Origin: Frankiales bacterium
GTDB lineage: Bacteria; Actinomycetota; Actinomycetes; JAFAQI01
Direction: 5' to 3'
Length of the DNA stretch: 5,361 bases
Assembly: GCA_019246495.1 (NCBI GenBank)
Contig: JAFAQI010000068.1
Coordinates: forward strand, 1 to 5,361
In this document: positions 1 through 5,361 of the stretch, one piece after another
Layout of the letters: the number at the start of each line of letters is the position of its first letter
How positions within the stretch are numbered: the first letter of the stretch is position 1
Program-made: the position numbers and the translations under genes
Notes under the pieces: generated by a model
What the model saw: only the letters and a program-made list of their open reading frames with translations
Databases searched by the model: none
Told to the model about the DNA's origin: nothing

Positions 1-2883
1 GAACCCGATCGGGGCCCGGTCGTTCTGGCCGTGACCGTCGGCGTCGAAGCCGCTGCGGTCCCGCATCGACAGGTAGTAGCCGTGGTCGAACGCCGCGCTC
101 TTCGCCACATCGAGGTACTGCCAGCCATGCGTGCAGCTGTCGGCGACCTTGATGTTCCCCCGGCAACCACCGTTGAAGATGTGGGAGTCGTTCGGACCGC
201 CGTCCTTCTCGAAGTTGGACTTCCAGAGCGTCTTGCTGCCCGCCTTCACCTTGATGTCGTCAATGAACCAACCGGCCTTCGCCAGCCCGGGGTCAGTGCT
301 GTAGCTGAACCGGATCACGCCGCTCTTGCCCGCGAGCGCCGAGACGTCGTAGGAGTCCTTCACGAACGTGAAGTCCGGGTATGAGTTGACCTGCGACAGT
401 CCCGTTGCGTCACCGGCCCCGCGGCGGTCAACCTCCTGCGTGTGGTTCTTCCACGACGTGCTCGAACCCGTGATGCCGTTGCCGTACTTCTGCTGGCACT
501 GGCTCTGGTTCGGGTTCTCCGCCGCACTCGTCGTGTAGTTGTTCTGCGACGGCAACGCCTGGTAGCTGGTCTGTCCGGTGTTGTTGTCGGACGTGCCGAC
601 CTGGACGAAGCCGTAGTCGAAGTCCCACTCGATCTCCCACGCGGAGTCGAACGTGAGCGTGACCTTGGTCCCCGGCTTCAGCTTGCGTAGTCGCGGCACG
701 AAGATGTCGAGGTTGTGTGCATGGTTCGGCCCACAGCCGAAGTCGTTGCCGGAACCGGACCACCAGACGTGTCGCAGGGACGCGCCCTTGCGGACCTTGA
801 CCGGGTCGATGATGCGCTTGCCGGGGAGCTTGGCCGTGTAGACGAGCGCGTTGTGGACCCGTTTGCCACGCAGCACGTACGGCTTCCCGGAGGGAGTCCG
901 CCAGTAGATCTTGTGGGTGTCGTGCTTGGTGTCGGTCCAGTGCTTCACGACGTGCGTTCCGCGGCGTACGGGCTGCGGAACGACCCAGCCCCAGTCCTGC
1001 AGCTGGAACGCGGCGACGTTCTGCGACTTGTCCTCCGCCATGAGCATGAAGTCGCCGTACGTCGTGCGGCTGCCGGTGGAGTAGTAGTCCGGCGCGCCGA
1101 GCGAGTGACCGTACTCGTGGCTGATCACGCTCGCGTGGTCGATGGCCGTCTCGGGGTTGACGTTGTAGGGGCCGACGCGAACGAAGACCTTGAGGTTCTT
1201 GCCCCTGTTGCTGGTGGTCATCGTCGTGCGGGACGCGTCGGTGTACCACATCGGCTTGCCTTCGAGGTTCTTCAGCTGGTCGTGGCTGATGTAACCGGTC
1301 AGGCCCGTCTTGGGATCGACGTAGCTGTCCAGAAGGCTCGACGAGTGCGGCCAGACGTTGTCGTAGGGCGGGGTGCCGTTGAGCTGCGAGTCGCCGTTGC
1401 CGCCGAGTCCTTCGAAGATGACTTCGAAGAAGTCGACGACGCCGTCCTTGTTGGTGTCGAAGTTGTTGTAGTCGATGTCCGGGTCGGCGGCGACCGCGGC
1501 GTCGTAGGCGAGCTTGGCCGTCGGCCCACAGCCGTTGTCGATCGACTGGAGCTGTCCGACGCCGGTCTCGGCGCCGATGACCGCACTGCCGTTGCCGTCG
1601 TCGCCGTAGTAGTCACGCTGGCCGGGCAGCTGGTACCACCCGTCCTTGATCCGCGGCATTCCGACGAGCGCCTGGTTGCCGGTCTGCGCGAGTGTCACGC
1701 CGTGGCAGGTGTTGGTCGTCGTCGCGTCGATCTTCGTGAACTGCTGGGCGTCCTTGGCGGTGTAGTTGGCCGAGGCGATGTGCGAGCTCGGGATGTCCGC
1801 GTTGGGAAACAGCTGCTTGAGCGACATCTCCTGGTAGAGGTTGAACGTCGAGCCGCGGTTGCTCCGGCCGTTGATGACGTTGTCGAGCTTGATCGCCGGG
1901 TGGTTGGCCGTGTGCTGGAAGTCGGCGTAGTCGACCGGTACGACGGGGAACGGCCGGTCGCCGTAACGCGCGCTGCTGAACGTGTCCTCCGCGGGTACGA
2001 CGCGCGGGCCGTGGCTCGTCGCCGTACGGGTGTGCTTCGGGTAGCGCAGCCGCGCGGTCGCCGACAGGTCCTTCCACACGACGCGCGGGTCCTGGTGCAG
2101 CGACTTGGCGCGCGCGGTGACGACGAGCGTCCGCGTCGTCGGCTTGGCTCTGGTGCCGGCCGGGAGCGAGCCGACCCGCCACGTGATGCCGCCGTGGTGG
2201 ACCTTCAGGCGCTTGCCGTGCAGGACGTGGGCGCCGCGCAAGGTCATGCCCGAGACGCCGTGGAGGGTGACGGTCGCGTTCCGGTAACGGGTGGCCGACG
2301 CGTTGAGGACGCGCACGAGGAACGGGTAGGTCTGGCCGGGGTTGACCCAGCCGACCGACGACACGAACGAGTTGCGCAGCGCCAGGCCCTTCGCGTGCGA
2401 AGCGACCGGCACCGCGACCGTGCCGTCGGCGGCGGCGCTGCCGCCCGAGCCGGTGAACCCGACCGCGTCGATCCCCAAGGTCTCCGGGGATCCGATGGGT
2501 GCACTCGGCCGGTAACCCGCGGTGGCCGAGGCAGGGACTGTGATCGCGAACCGGCCCGCGGCGTCGGTGTGCACGACACCGAGGTCGCGGCGGAACGCCC
2601 CGGCCGCGTCGTGCAGCCGCAGCGCGACGGTCCCGCTCGCCGGCGCACCAAGCGCAGCCGTGGAGACGTCGCGGTGCCGGGCCAGTCCGGTCACGGTGAA
2701 CGCTTGCCCCGGGCGGACGGCCGACCCGGCGAGGTGCATCGTGACCGCGAAGGGCGCCGCGAGTGCAGCGGGTGCGGCCGGTGCCGGGCTGCCGGCCGCG
2801 GTGGCGGCGGTGCCCACCCCGGTGGAGGCCAGACCAAGGACAACCGCCAGCGGCAAGACGCGGCGGACTCGAGCGGTGGACAC
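1..2883 (-). CDS. Secreted M6 (immune inhibitor A-like) zinc metalloprotease, C-terminus cut by window edge
   Basis: Seen: 961 uninterrupted codons run from GTG at 2883 to the window edge with no stop. Residues 1-29 form a signal peptide: arginines at 5, 7 and 8, a hydrophobic core, and an A-T-A cleavage site near 29. Residues about 45-162 and 168-283 look like two beta-rich, Ig-like domains. The catalytic region begins near 300. It holds a DxNxDGxxDxxE calcium-type loop (476-487), the zinc site HEYGHSLGAPD (589-599; H589, E590, H593, D599) and a possible Met-turn at M615. Downstream, EWDFDYGF (752-759) and WFIDDI (872-877) match the C-terminal beta region of immune inhibitor A proteins. Six cysteines (393, 452, 717, 796, 907, 917) would suit extracellular disulfides. 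Known: M6 enzymes are exported endopeptidases. Inferred: it degrades extracellular protein; the substrate is unknown. The GTG start is supported by a G-rich ribosome site and the signal peptide. Family call is firm, exact subfamily is not. Confidence 0.93.
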   Translation of the reverse strand, partial: MSTARVRRVLPLAVVLGLASTGVGTAATAAGSPAPAAPAALAAPFAVTMHLAGSAVRPGQAFTVTGLARHRDVSTAALGAPASGTVALRLHDAAGAFRRDLGVVHTDAAGRFAITVPASATAGYRPSAPIGSPETLGIDAVGFTGSGGSAAADGTVAVPVASHAKGLALRNSFVSSVGWVNPGQTYPFLVRVLNASATRYRNATVTLHGVSGMTLRGAHVLHGKRLKVHHGGITWRVGSLPAGTRAKPTTRTLVVTARAKSLHQDPRVVWKDLSATARLRYPKHTRTATSHGPRVVPAEDTFSSARYGDRPFPVVPVDYADFQHTANHPAIKLDNVINGRSNRGSTFNLYQEMSLKQLFPNADIPSSHIASANYTAKDAQQFTKIDATTTNTCHGVTLAQTGNQALVGMPRIKDGWYQLPGQRDYYGDDGNGSAVIGAETGVGQLQSIDNGCGPTAKLAYDAAVAADPDIDYNNFDTNKDGVVDFFEVIFEGLGGNGDSQLNGTPPYDNVWPHSSSLLDSYVDPKTGLTGYISHDQLKNLEGKPMWYTDASRTTMTTSNRGKNLKVFVRVGPYNVNPETAIDHASVISHEYGHSLGAPDYYSTGSRTTYGDFMLMAEDKSQNVAAFQLQDWGWVVPQPVRRGTHVVKHWTDTKHDTHKIYWRTPSGKPYVLRGKRVHNALVYTAKLPGKRIIDPVKVRKGASLRHVWWSGSGNDFGCGPNHAHNLDIFVPRLRKLKPGTKVTLTFDSAWEIEWDFDYGFVQVGTSDNNTGQTSYQALPSQNNYTTSAAENPNQSQCQQKYGNGITGSSTSWKNHTQEVDRRGAGDATGLSQVNSYPDFTFVKDSYDVSALAGKSGVIRFSYSTDPGLAKAGWFIDDIKVKAGSKTLWKSNFEKDGGPNDSHIFNGGCRGNIKVADSCTHGWQYLDVAKSAAFDHGYYLSMRDRSGFDADGHGQNDRAPIGF

Positions 2884-2890
2884 GGATTGA

Positions 2891-2896
2891 CCCCCC
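2891..2896 (-). promoter_or_regulatory. Ribosome binding site of the M6 protease gene
   Basis: On the minus strand a GGGGGG run followed by T lies 7 bases before the GTG at 2883. GGGGGT can pair with the 16S anti-Shine-Dalgarno ACCTCC with one G-U wobble. No ATG or GTG is in frame within several codons upstream, so this site decides the start. The protease gene therefore appears to have a leader, unlike three of the plus-strand genes. I could not identify its -10/-35 with confidence. Confidence 0.6.
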
Positions 2897-2939
2897 GTAG
2901 GCGCACACAGTTGGTTCGGAGAGGCGCAGCCTTCGCCCC

Positions 2940-2994
2940 CCTCCGCCCGGTTCCTGCTCAACCGGAGGCGACAAAGTGCAGCCGTTAGCCTCCG
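2940..2994. repeat. Inverted repeats in the divergent intergenic region (possible operator)
   Basis: Two perfect dyads lie between the divergent protease and deacylase genes. One is CCGGTT (2947-2952), 7 bases, AACCGG (2960-2965). The other is CGGAGGC (2963-2969), 18 bases, GCCTCCG (2988-2994). A further CCTCCG lies at 2940-2945. The second dyad spans the -35 to -10 zone of the deacylase promoter, so a regulator bound here could affect it and perhaps the protease. G/C-rich inverted repeats occur by chance in such DNA, so the regulatory reading is only inference. Confidence 0.3.
2986..2991 (+). promoter_or_regulatory. Predicted -10 element (TAGCCT) for leaderless transcription of the deacylase gene
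   Basis: TAGCCT matches the actinobacterial TANNNT -10 pattern and ends 6 bases before the ATG at 2998, so transcription would start at or next to the A of the start codon. No Shine-Dalgarno sequence is placed to serve this ATG; the nearest GGAGG (2964-2968) is about 30 bases away. No good -35 hexamer is visible. Confidence 0.5.
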
Positions 2995-2997
2995 ATC

Positions 2998-3468
2998 ATG
3001 CCCTCGAGCGTCCGCCGCGTCGCCGACGCACTCGATGCAGCCGGTGCGACGGGTGAGGTGCGCGAGCTGGACGAGTCGACGCGGACGGCGGCTGAAGCTG
3101 CGGCTGCTCTCGGCGTCCCGGTGGGCGCGATCGTGAAGTCGTTGGTGTTCGCCGCCGACGGCGAACCGGTGCTCGTCCTGGCGAGCGGTGACCATCAGGT
3201 CGACCCGAAGCTCGTTGCTGCCGCGCTCGGCGCCGGCGAGGTGACGCGCGCGCCGGCCGACCTCGTCCGCGACGCGACCGGCTTCGCGATCGGCGGAGTG
3301 CCACCGGTCGGGCACGCGCAAGCGCTGCGCACGGTGGTGGACACGCACCTGGCGACGTACGACGTCCTGTGGGCCGCGGCCGGCACACCGCGCGCGGTGT
3401 TCCCGACGACGTACGACGAGCTCGTGCGCATCAGCGGCGGGGTGGCGGTAGATGTCGCGGCCCGCTAA
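2998..3468 (+). CDS. YbaK/EbsC-family aminoacyl-tRNA deacylase (trans-editing)
   Basis: The 156-residue product is one full YbaK/ProX-type editing domain, of the usual length for stand-alone members. Seen: the region around the conserved lysine, GAIVKSLVF (43-51, K47), the GGVPPVGH segment (99-106), and the C-terminal AGTPRAVFP (128-136) followed by a short helix and ISGG. Known: proteins of this family hydrolyse mischarged tRNAs such as Cys-tRNAPro or Ala-tRNAPro in the cytoplasm; the lysine helps position the substrate. Inferred: a proofreading hydrolase. The specific amino acid cannot be read from sequence, so no gene symbol is given. The ATG at 2998 is preceded by a -10-like TAGCCT with no ribosome site, suggesting a leaderless message. 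Its 3' end overlaps the next gene by 17 bases, suggesting cotranscription. Confidence 0.92.
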   Translation: MPSSVRRVADALDAAGATGEVRELDESTRTAAEAAAALGVPVGAIVKSLVFAADGEPVLVLASGDHQVDPKLVAAALGAGEVTRAPADLVRDATGFAIGGVPPVGHAQALRTVVDTHLATYDVLWAAAGTPRAVFPTTYDELVRISGGVAVDVAAR

Positions 3469-3997
3469 AGCGGGCGAGACGGTGTCGCTCGTCGACGCCG
3501 AGACGTTCGCCTCGATCGTCACCGACGCCGCGCACCTCTACGGCGAGGCGATGCAACGCAGTCCGGAGCTCGTCGTCCAGCGGCGCGAGATCATGCAGAG
3601 CCATGTGCACCGTCGCGGCCTGGTCGCGACCGTCGCGACCGCGGAGTCGGGTGAGCTGATCGGTTTCGGCTACGGCTATCGCGGGCGCGCCGGCGAGTGG
3701 TGGCACGACGTCGTGGCGAAGGCACTCGGCCGCGAGGCCGCCCGGCGCTGGCTGTCCGACGCGTTCGAGATCGCGGAGCTGCACGTCACGCCTGCCGCCC
3801 AAGGACACGGTCTCGGCCGGCGGCTGCTTGCCGAGCTGCTCGTGAACGGCGCCGGCCGCACGGTTGTCCTGTCTACCCACGACCGCGAATCGGCGGCGCG
3901 CGCTCTCTATCGCTCCGTCGGCTTCGACGACCTGCTGCGCGGCTTCGTCTTCCCTGGCAGCACTGAGGTCTACGCGGTCATGGGTCTCGAGCGCTGA
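3452..3997 (+). CDS. GNAT-family N-acetyltransferase
   Basis: The 181-residue product is a single GNAT domain. Seen: the acetyl-CoA pyrophosphate-binding motif A, ELHVTPAAQGHGLGRRLL (109-126; Q117-x-x-G120-x-G122), an earlier beta strand LIGFGYGY (69-76), and the motif B region ARALYRSVGF (149-158). Known: GNAT enzymes move an acetyl group from acetyl-CoA to an amine on a small molecule or protein. The acceptor here is not predictable. The sequence resembles an actinobacterial group with a WWHD segment (83-86) before motif A. The ATG at 3452 lies inside the end of the deacylase gene and follows a G-rich stretch (3437-3448) that could act as a ribosome site, consistent with translational coupling. 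An in-frame GTG at 3482 would give 171 residues and remove the overlap; the domain is complete either way, so the start is uncertain. Confidence 0.9.
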   Translation: MSRPAKAGETVSLVDAETFASIVTDAAHLYGEAMQRSPELVVQRREIMQSHVHRRGLVATVATAESGELIGFGYGYRGRAGEWWHDVVAKALGREAARRWLSDAFEIAELHVTPAAQGHGLGRRLLAELLVNGAGRTVVLSTHDRESAARALYRSVGFDDLLRGFVFPGSTEVYAVMGLER

Positions 3998-4010
3998 CGC
4001 GCGCTCGCCC

Positions 4011-4016
4011 TACGCT
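4011..4016 (+). promoter_or_regulatory. Predicted -10 element (TACGCT) for leaderless transcription of the PIG-L gene
   Basis: TACGCT fits TANNNT and ends 7 bases before the ATG at 4024, inside the 26-base gap after the GNAT gene. There is no Shine-Dalgarno sequence ahead of this ATG. A promoter here would make the deacetylase independent of the upstream pair, although readthrough from the GNAT gene is also possible. No clear -35 hexamer is seen. Confidence 0.45.
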
Positions 4017-4023
4017 CGTCGTC

Positions 4024-4722
4024 ATGCCCGATCGCCGACTGCTCGCCGTGTTCGCCCATCCCGACGACGTCGACTTCGGAGCCGCGGGCAGCATCGCCGG
4101 CTGGGTCGACGAGGGCTGGGACGTCCGCTACGTGTGCGTCACCCGCGGGCAGAAGGGCGCCTGGGACGCCCACATGGACGAGACCGAGTACGGCGCCCTC
4201 CGCGAGTCAGAGCAGCGCGCGGCCGCGAAGGTCGTCGGGGTCACCGACGTCACGTTCCTCGACTGGATGGACAGCGAGGTCTTCGACTCGCTGGACCTGC
4301 GCCGCGCGCTGTCGCGGGAGTTCCGCCGGCACCGGCCGCACCGGTTGCTCACGATGTCGCCCGACCCGCTGCCGACGGACCGGTTCGTCAACCATCCGGA
4401 CCACCGGGCGGTCGGCCAGTGCGCGCTCGACATCACGATGACCGGTGGGACGACCGCGTCGATCTTTCCCGAGCTGCTGGCCGAGGGTCTCGAGCCGTGG
4501 CGCGAGCTCGAGGAGACCTGGCTGATGGGTCCCGCGGTGAAACCGCGCGCGGTCGACGTCACCGCGACGCTGGACCGCAAGCTCGAAGCACTGCACTGTC
4601 ACGCGTCACAGATCGGCGACCGGGACATCGACACGTTCGTCCGGCAACGGCTGCGCGACGCCGGCCGGGCCTTCGGCCTGCAATACGCCGAGACGTTCCG
4701 GGTCATCGGCTACCGCCGCTGA
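4024..4722 (+). CDS. PIG-L/LmbE-family zinc-dependent deacetylase
   Basis: The 232-residue product has the PIG-L (LmbE) fold signature. Seen: an N-terminal strand leading into AHPDDVDFG (11-19), CVTRGQKGAWD (38-48), an ExEQRAAAKVVG helix (61-72), and NHPDHRAVG (123-131). By comparison with MshB, the zinc ligands should be H12, D15 and H127, with D14 as catalytic base. Known: the family removes N-acetyl groups from GlcNAc-type or thiol-conjugate substrates (MshB, Mca, BshB, PIG-L). At 232 residues it is clearly shorter than typical MshB or Mca (about 290-300), and it lacks mycothiol-gene neighbours, so I do not assign it to mycothiol synthesis. No signal peptide is visible, so it is probably cytoplasmic. 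The start is supported by the -10-like TACGCT just upstream. A dyad follows 15 bases after the stop. Confidence 0.93.
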   Translation: MPDRRLLAVFAHPDDVDFGAAGSIAGWVDEGWDVRYVCVTRGQKGAWDAHMDETEYGALRESEQRAAAKVVGVTDVTFLDWMDSEVFDSLDLRRALSREFRRHRPHRLLTMSPDPLPTDRFVNHPDHRAVGQCALDITMTGGTTASIFPELLAEGLEPWRELEETWLMGPAVKPRAVDVTATLDRKLEALHCHASQIGDRDIDTFVRQRLRDAGRAFGLQYAETFRVIGYRR

Positions 4723-4736
4723 GCCCCGCCCCGCTA

Positions 4737-4774
4737 TGGCCGATTGACCTCCCTAGAACCCGGTCAACTGGCCA
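4737..4774 (+). terminator. 13-base-arm dyad: terminator of the PIG-L gene or operator of the MaoC gene
   Basis: TGGCCGATTGACC (4737-4749) and GGTCAACTGGCCA (4762-4774) are complementary at 11 of 13 positions around a 12-base loop; in RNA one of the two mismatches becomes a G-U pair. It starts 15 bases after the PIG-L stop, as a terminator hairpin would, but has no T tract, which is not unusual for actinobacterial hairpins. Its right arm also lies between the -35 zone and the -10 (4779-4784) of the MaoC gene, where a repressor would block transcription. The sequence does not decide between the two roles. Confidence 0.45.
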
Positions 4775-4778
4775 AACC

Positions 4779-4784
4779 TAGACT
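4779..4784 (+). promoter_or_regulatory. Predicted -10 element (TAGACT) for leaderless transcription of the MaoC gene
   Basis: TAGACT fits TANNNT and ends 6 bases before the ATG at 4791, the same spacing as in front of the deacylase gene. No Shine-Dalgarno sequence precedes the ATG. The expected -35 zone (about 4755-4761, AGAACCC) falls in the loop of the dyad at 4737-4774 and does not resemble TTGACA. Confidence 0.5.
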
Positions 4785-4790
4785 CGCGGC

Positions 4791-5270
4791 ATGACGACAA
4801 AGGCAGAGGCGGCGTACGAGCTCTTCAAGTCGGCGATCGGCCAGGACGAGGGCACCGGCGAGTGGCTCGAGGTGTCGCAGGACCGCATCAACGCGTTCGC
4901 TGACGTCACCGAGGACCACCAGTTCATCCACGTCGATCCCGAGGCGTGCAAGGAGCTGTCGCCCTGGGGCGTGCCGATCGCGCACGGCTTCCTGACGCTG
5001 TCGCTGCTCGTCAAGCTGTCCGCGTCGATCCCGCAGCCGACCGAGCGGCTCGACGGCATCGTCATGGGCATCAACTACGGCTTCGACAAGGTGCGGTTCA
5101 TCAACCCGGTCAAGGTCGGCAAGCGCATCCGCGCCAAGAGCGTCCTCAGCTCGGTTGATCTGAAGGACCCCAACACGATCCAGTACACGCGCACGATGAC
5201 CGTCGAGATCGACGGCGAGGACAAGCCCGCGCTCGTCGCGGAGTGGATCAGCCGGCTCGTCTACGGCTGA
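4791..5270 (+). CDS. MaoC-family (R)-specific enoyl-CoA hydratase-like protein
   Basis: The 159-residue product is one hot-dog domain. Seen: the hydratase-2 signature FADVTEDHQFIHVD (36-49), with D42 and H47 in the positions of the catalytic Asp/His pair of PhaJ-type hydratases, followed by GVPIAHGFLTLSLL (60-73), and then INYGFDKVRFINPVKVG, which builds the central strand and substrate tunnel. Known: such proteins add water to trans-2-enoyl-CoA to give (R)-3-hydroxyacyl-CoA and usually act as dimers in the cytoplasm. The pattern and length resemble the mycobacterial Rv0130 and NodN-like group. Inferred: a role in fatty-acyl-CoA metabolism; chain-length preference is unknown and no beta-oxidation partners are visible here. 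The start is supported by the upstream -10-like TAGACT. The last 10 bases overlap the convergent gene at the right edge. Confidence 0.93.
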   Translation: MTTKAEAAYELFKSAIGQDEGTGEWLEVSQDRINAFADVTEDHQFIHVDPEACKELSPWGVPIAHGFLTLSLLVKLSASIPQPTERLDGIVMGINYGFDKVRFINPVKVGKRIRAKSVLSSVDLKDPNTIQYTRTMTVEIDGEDKPALVAEWISRLVYG

Positions 5271-5361
5271 GCGTCGCCGGAGCGCTGCCACTCCTCGCGG
5301 CGCTGCCGGAACTCTTCGGTCGTGTTGACGTGCGGGAAGTCCTCATCCGGCACGGGCACAC
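5261..5361 (-). CDS. C-terminal 32 codons of an unidentified convergent gene (partial)
   Basis: Read on the minus strand from the right edge, one frame stays open for 32 codons and ends at TAG (5263-5261). Its visible tail ends REEWQRSGDAQP, is charged and probably helical (EEFRQRREEWQ), and nearly all codons end in G or C, as in the neighbouring genes. It is cut by the window edge, so neither start nor family can be given. It converges with the MaoC gene and overlaps it by 10 bases. The alternative is that this is noncoding and open by chance; codon bias and the close tail-to-tail packing favour a real gene end. Confidence 0.6.
   Translation of the reverse strand, partial: VPVPDEDFPHVNTTEEFRQRREEWQRSGDAQP

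Noticed and set aside
1423..1458. EF-hand-like calcium loop in the protease as a possible unusual insertion
   Set aside because: A DxNxDGxxD segment ahead of the zinc motif is a recurrent feature of M6 family proteins, so it supports the family call and is not novel.
2921..2946. Possible small riboswitch or leader hairpin ahead of the protease gene
   Set aside because: The only pairing seen is a 4-base AGGC/GCCT stem, and the leader is too short for known riboswitch classes found upstream of secreted-protein genes.
428..2974. Minus-strand open frames at 428-1249, 1299-1616 and 1613-2974
   Set aside because: They lie in the wrong frames of the same strand as the protease gene and translate to R/P/H- or T/S-rich sequence typical of frame-shifted reading in high-GC DNA. 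The true frame runs uninterrupted through all of them.
715..2988. A 757-codon open frame on the plus strand opposite the protease gene
   Set aside because: It is codon-aligned with the antisense of the protease gene, so it stays open simply because the sense strand almost never uses TTA, CTA or TCA codons in this GC-rich gene. Its translation is a low-complexity V/R/D/G/A mixture with no recognisable motif, while the opposite strand has a signal peptide, zinc site and family motifs.
3620..3640. Overlapping GGTCGCGACC palindromes
   Set aside because: They lie inside the GNAT gene and encode a repeated V-A-T segment using favoured G/C-ending codons; composition explains them.
4024..4722. Assignment of the PIG-L gene as mshB or mca of the mycothiol pathway
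   Set aside because: The protein is too short for either and no mycothiol genes are nearby; the conserved motifs are shared by the whole family.
3864..4781. A 305-codon plus-strand open frame overlapping the GNAT and PIG-L genes
   Set aside because: Arginine/proline-rich shadow frame with no motifs; the PIG-L frame in the same place carries the AHPDD and NHPDH motifs.
4764..5291. A 175-codon minus-strand open frame opposite the MaoC gene
   Set aside because: Antisense shadow rich in L/R/D/V; the plus strand encodes a complete hot-dog hydratase with its catalytic Asp/His signature.

Overview
The window is GC-rich chromosomal DNA with very strong G/C preference at third codon positions and GTG used as a start codon. 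Three genes have actinobacterial-style starts with no leader. The protein families (actinobacterial-type GNAT, short PIG-L deacetylase, Rv0130-like MaoC hydratase, M6 secreted protease) also fit a high-GC actinomycete. A Nocardioidaceae/Kribbella-like source is a guess; the sequence does not fix the genus.

Layout: the left half (1-2883, minus strand) is one very large gene for a secreted M6 (immune inhibitor A-like) zinc metalloprotease. It runs off the left edge, so its C-terminus and stop codon are missing. A 114-base divergent intergenic region (2884-2997) separates it from a plus-strand series: a YbaK/EbsC-type aminoacyl-tRNA deacylase (2998-3468), an overlapping GNAT acetyltransferase (3452-3997), a PIG-L/LmbE-type zinc deacetylase (4024-4722) and a MaoC-type hot-dog hydratase (4791-5270). 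At the right edge the last 32 codons of a minus-strand gene (5261-5361) converge on the hydratase and overlap its final 10 bases.

How they work together: the deacylase and GNAT genes overlap by 17 bases and are probably cotranscribed. The PIG-L and MaoC genes follow in the same direction, but each appears to have its own -10 element 6-7 bases before the ATG. A 13-base-arm dyad lies between these two genes. No shared pathway is evident: translation quality control, small-molecule acylation, deacetylation and acyl-CoA hydration look like independent housekeeping functions. The protease is divergent and functionally unrelated.

I see no mobile element, CRISPR array, tRNA or rRNA, and no convincing new multi-gene system. 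The most useful observations are the repeated leaderless-promoter signature, the dyad at 4737-4774, the unusual N-terminal architecture of the protease, and the short convergent gene tail at the right edge.
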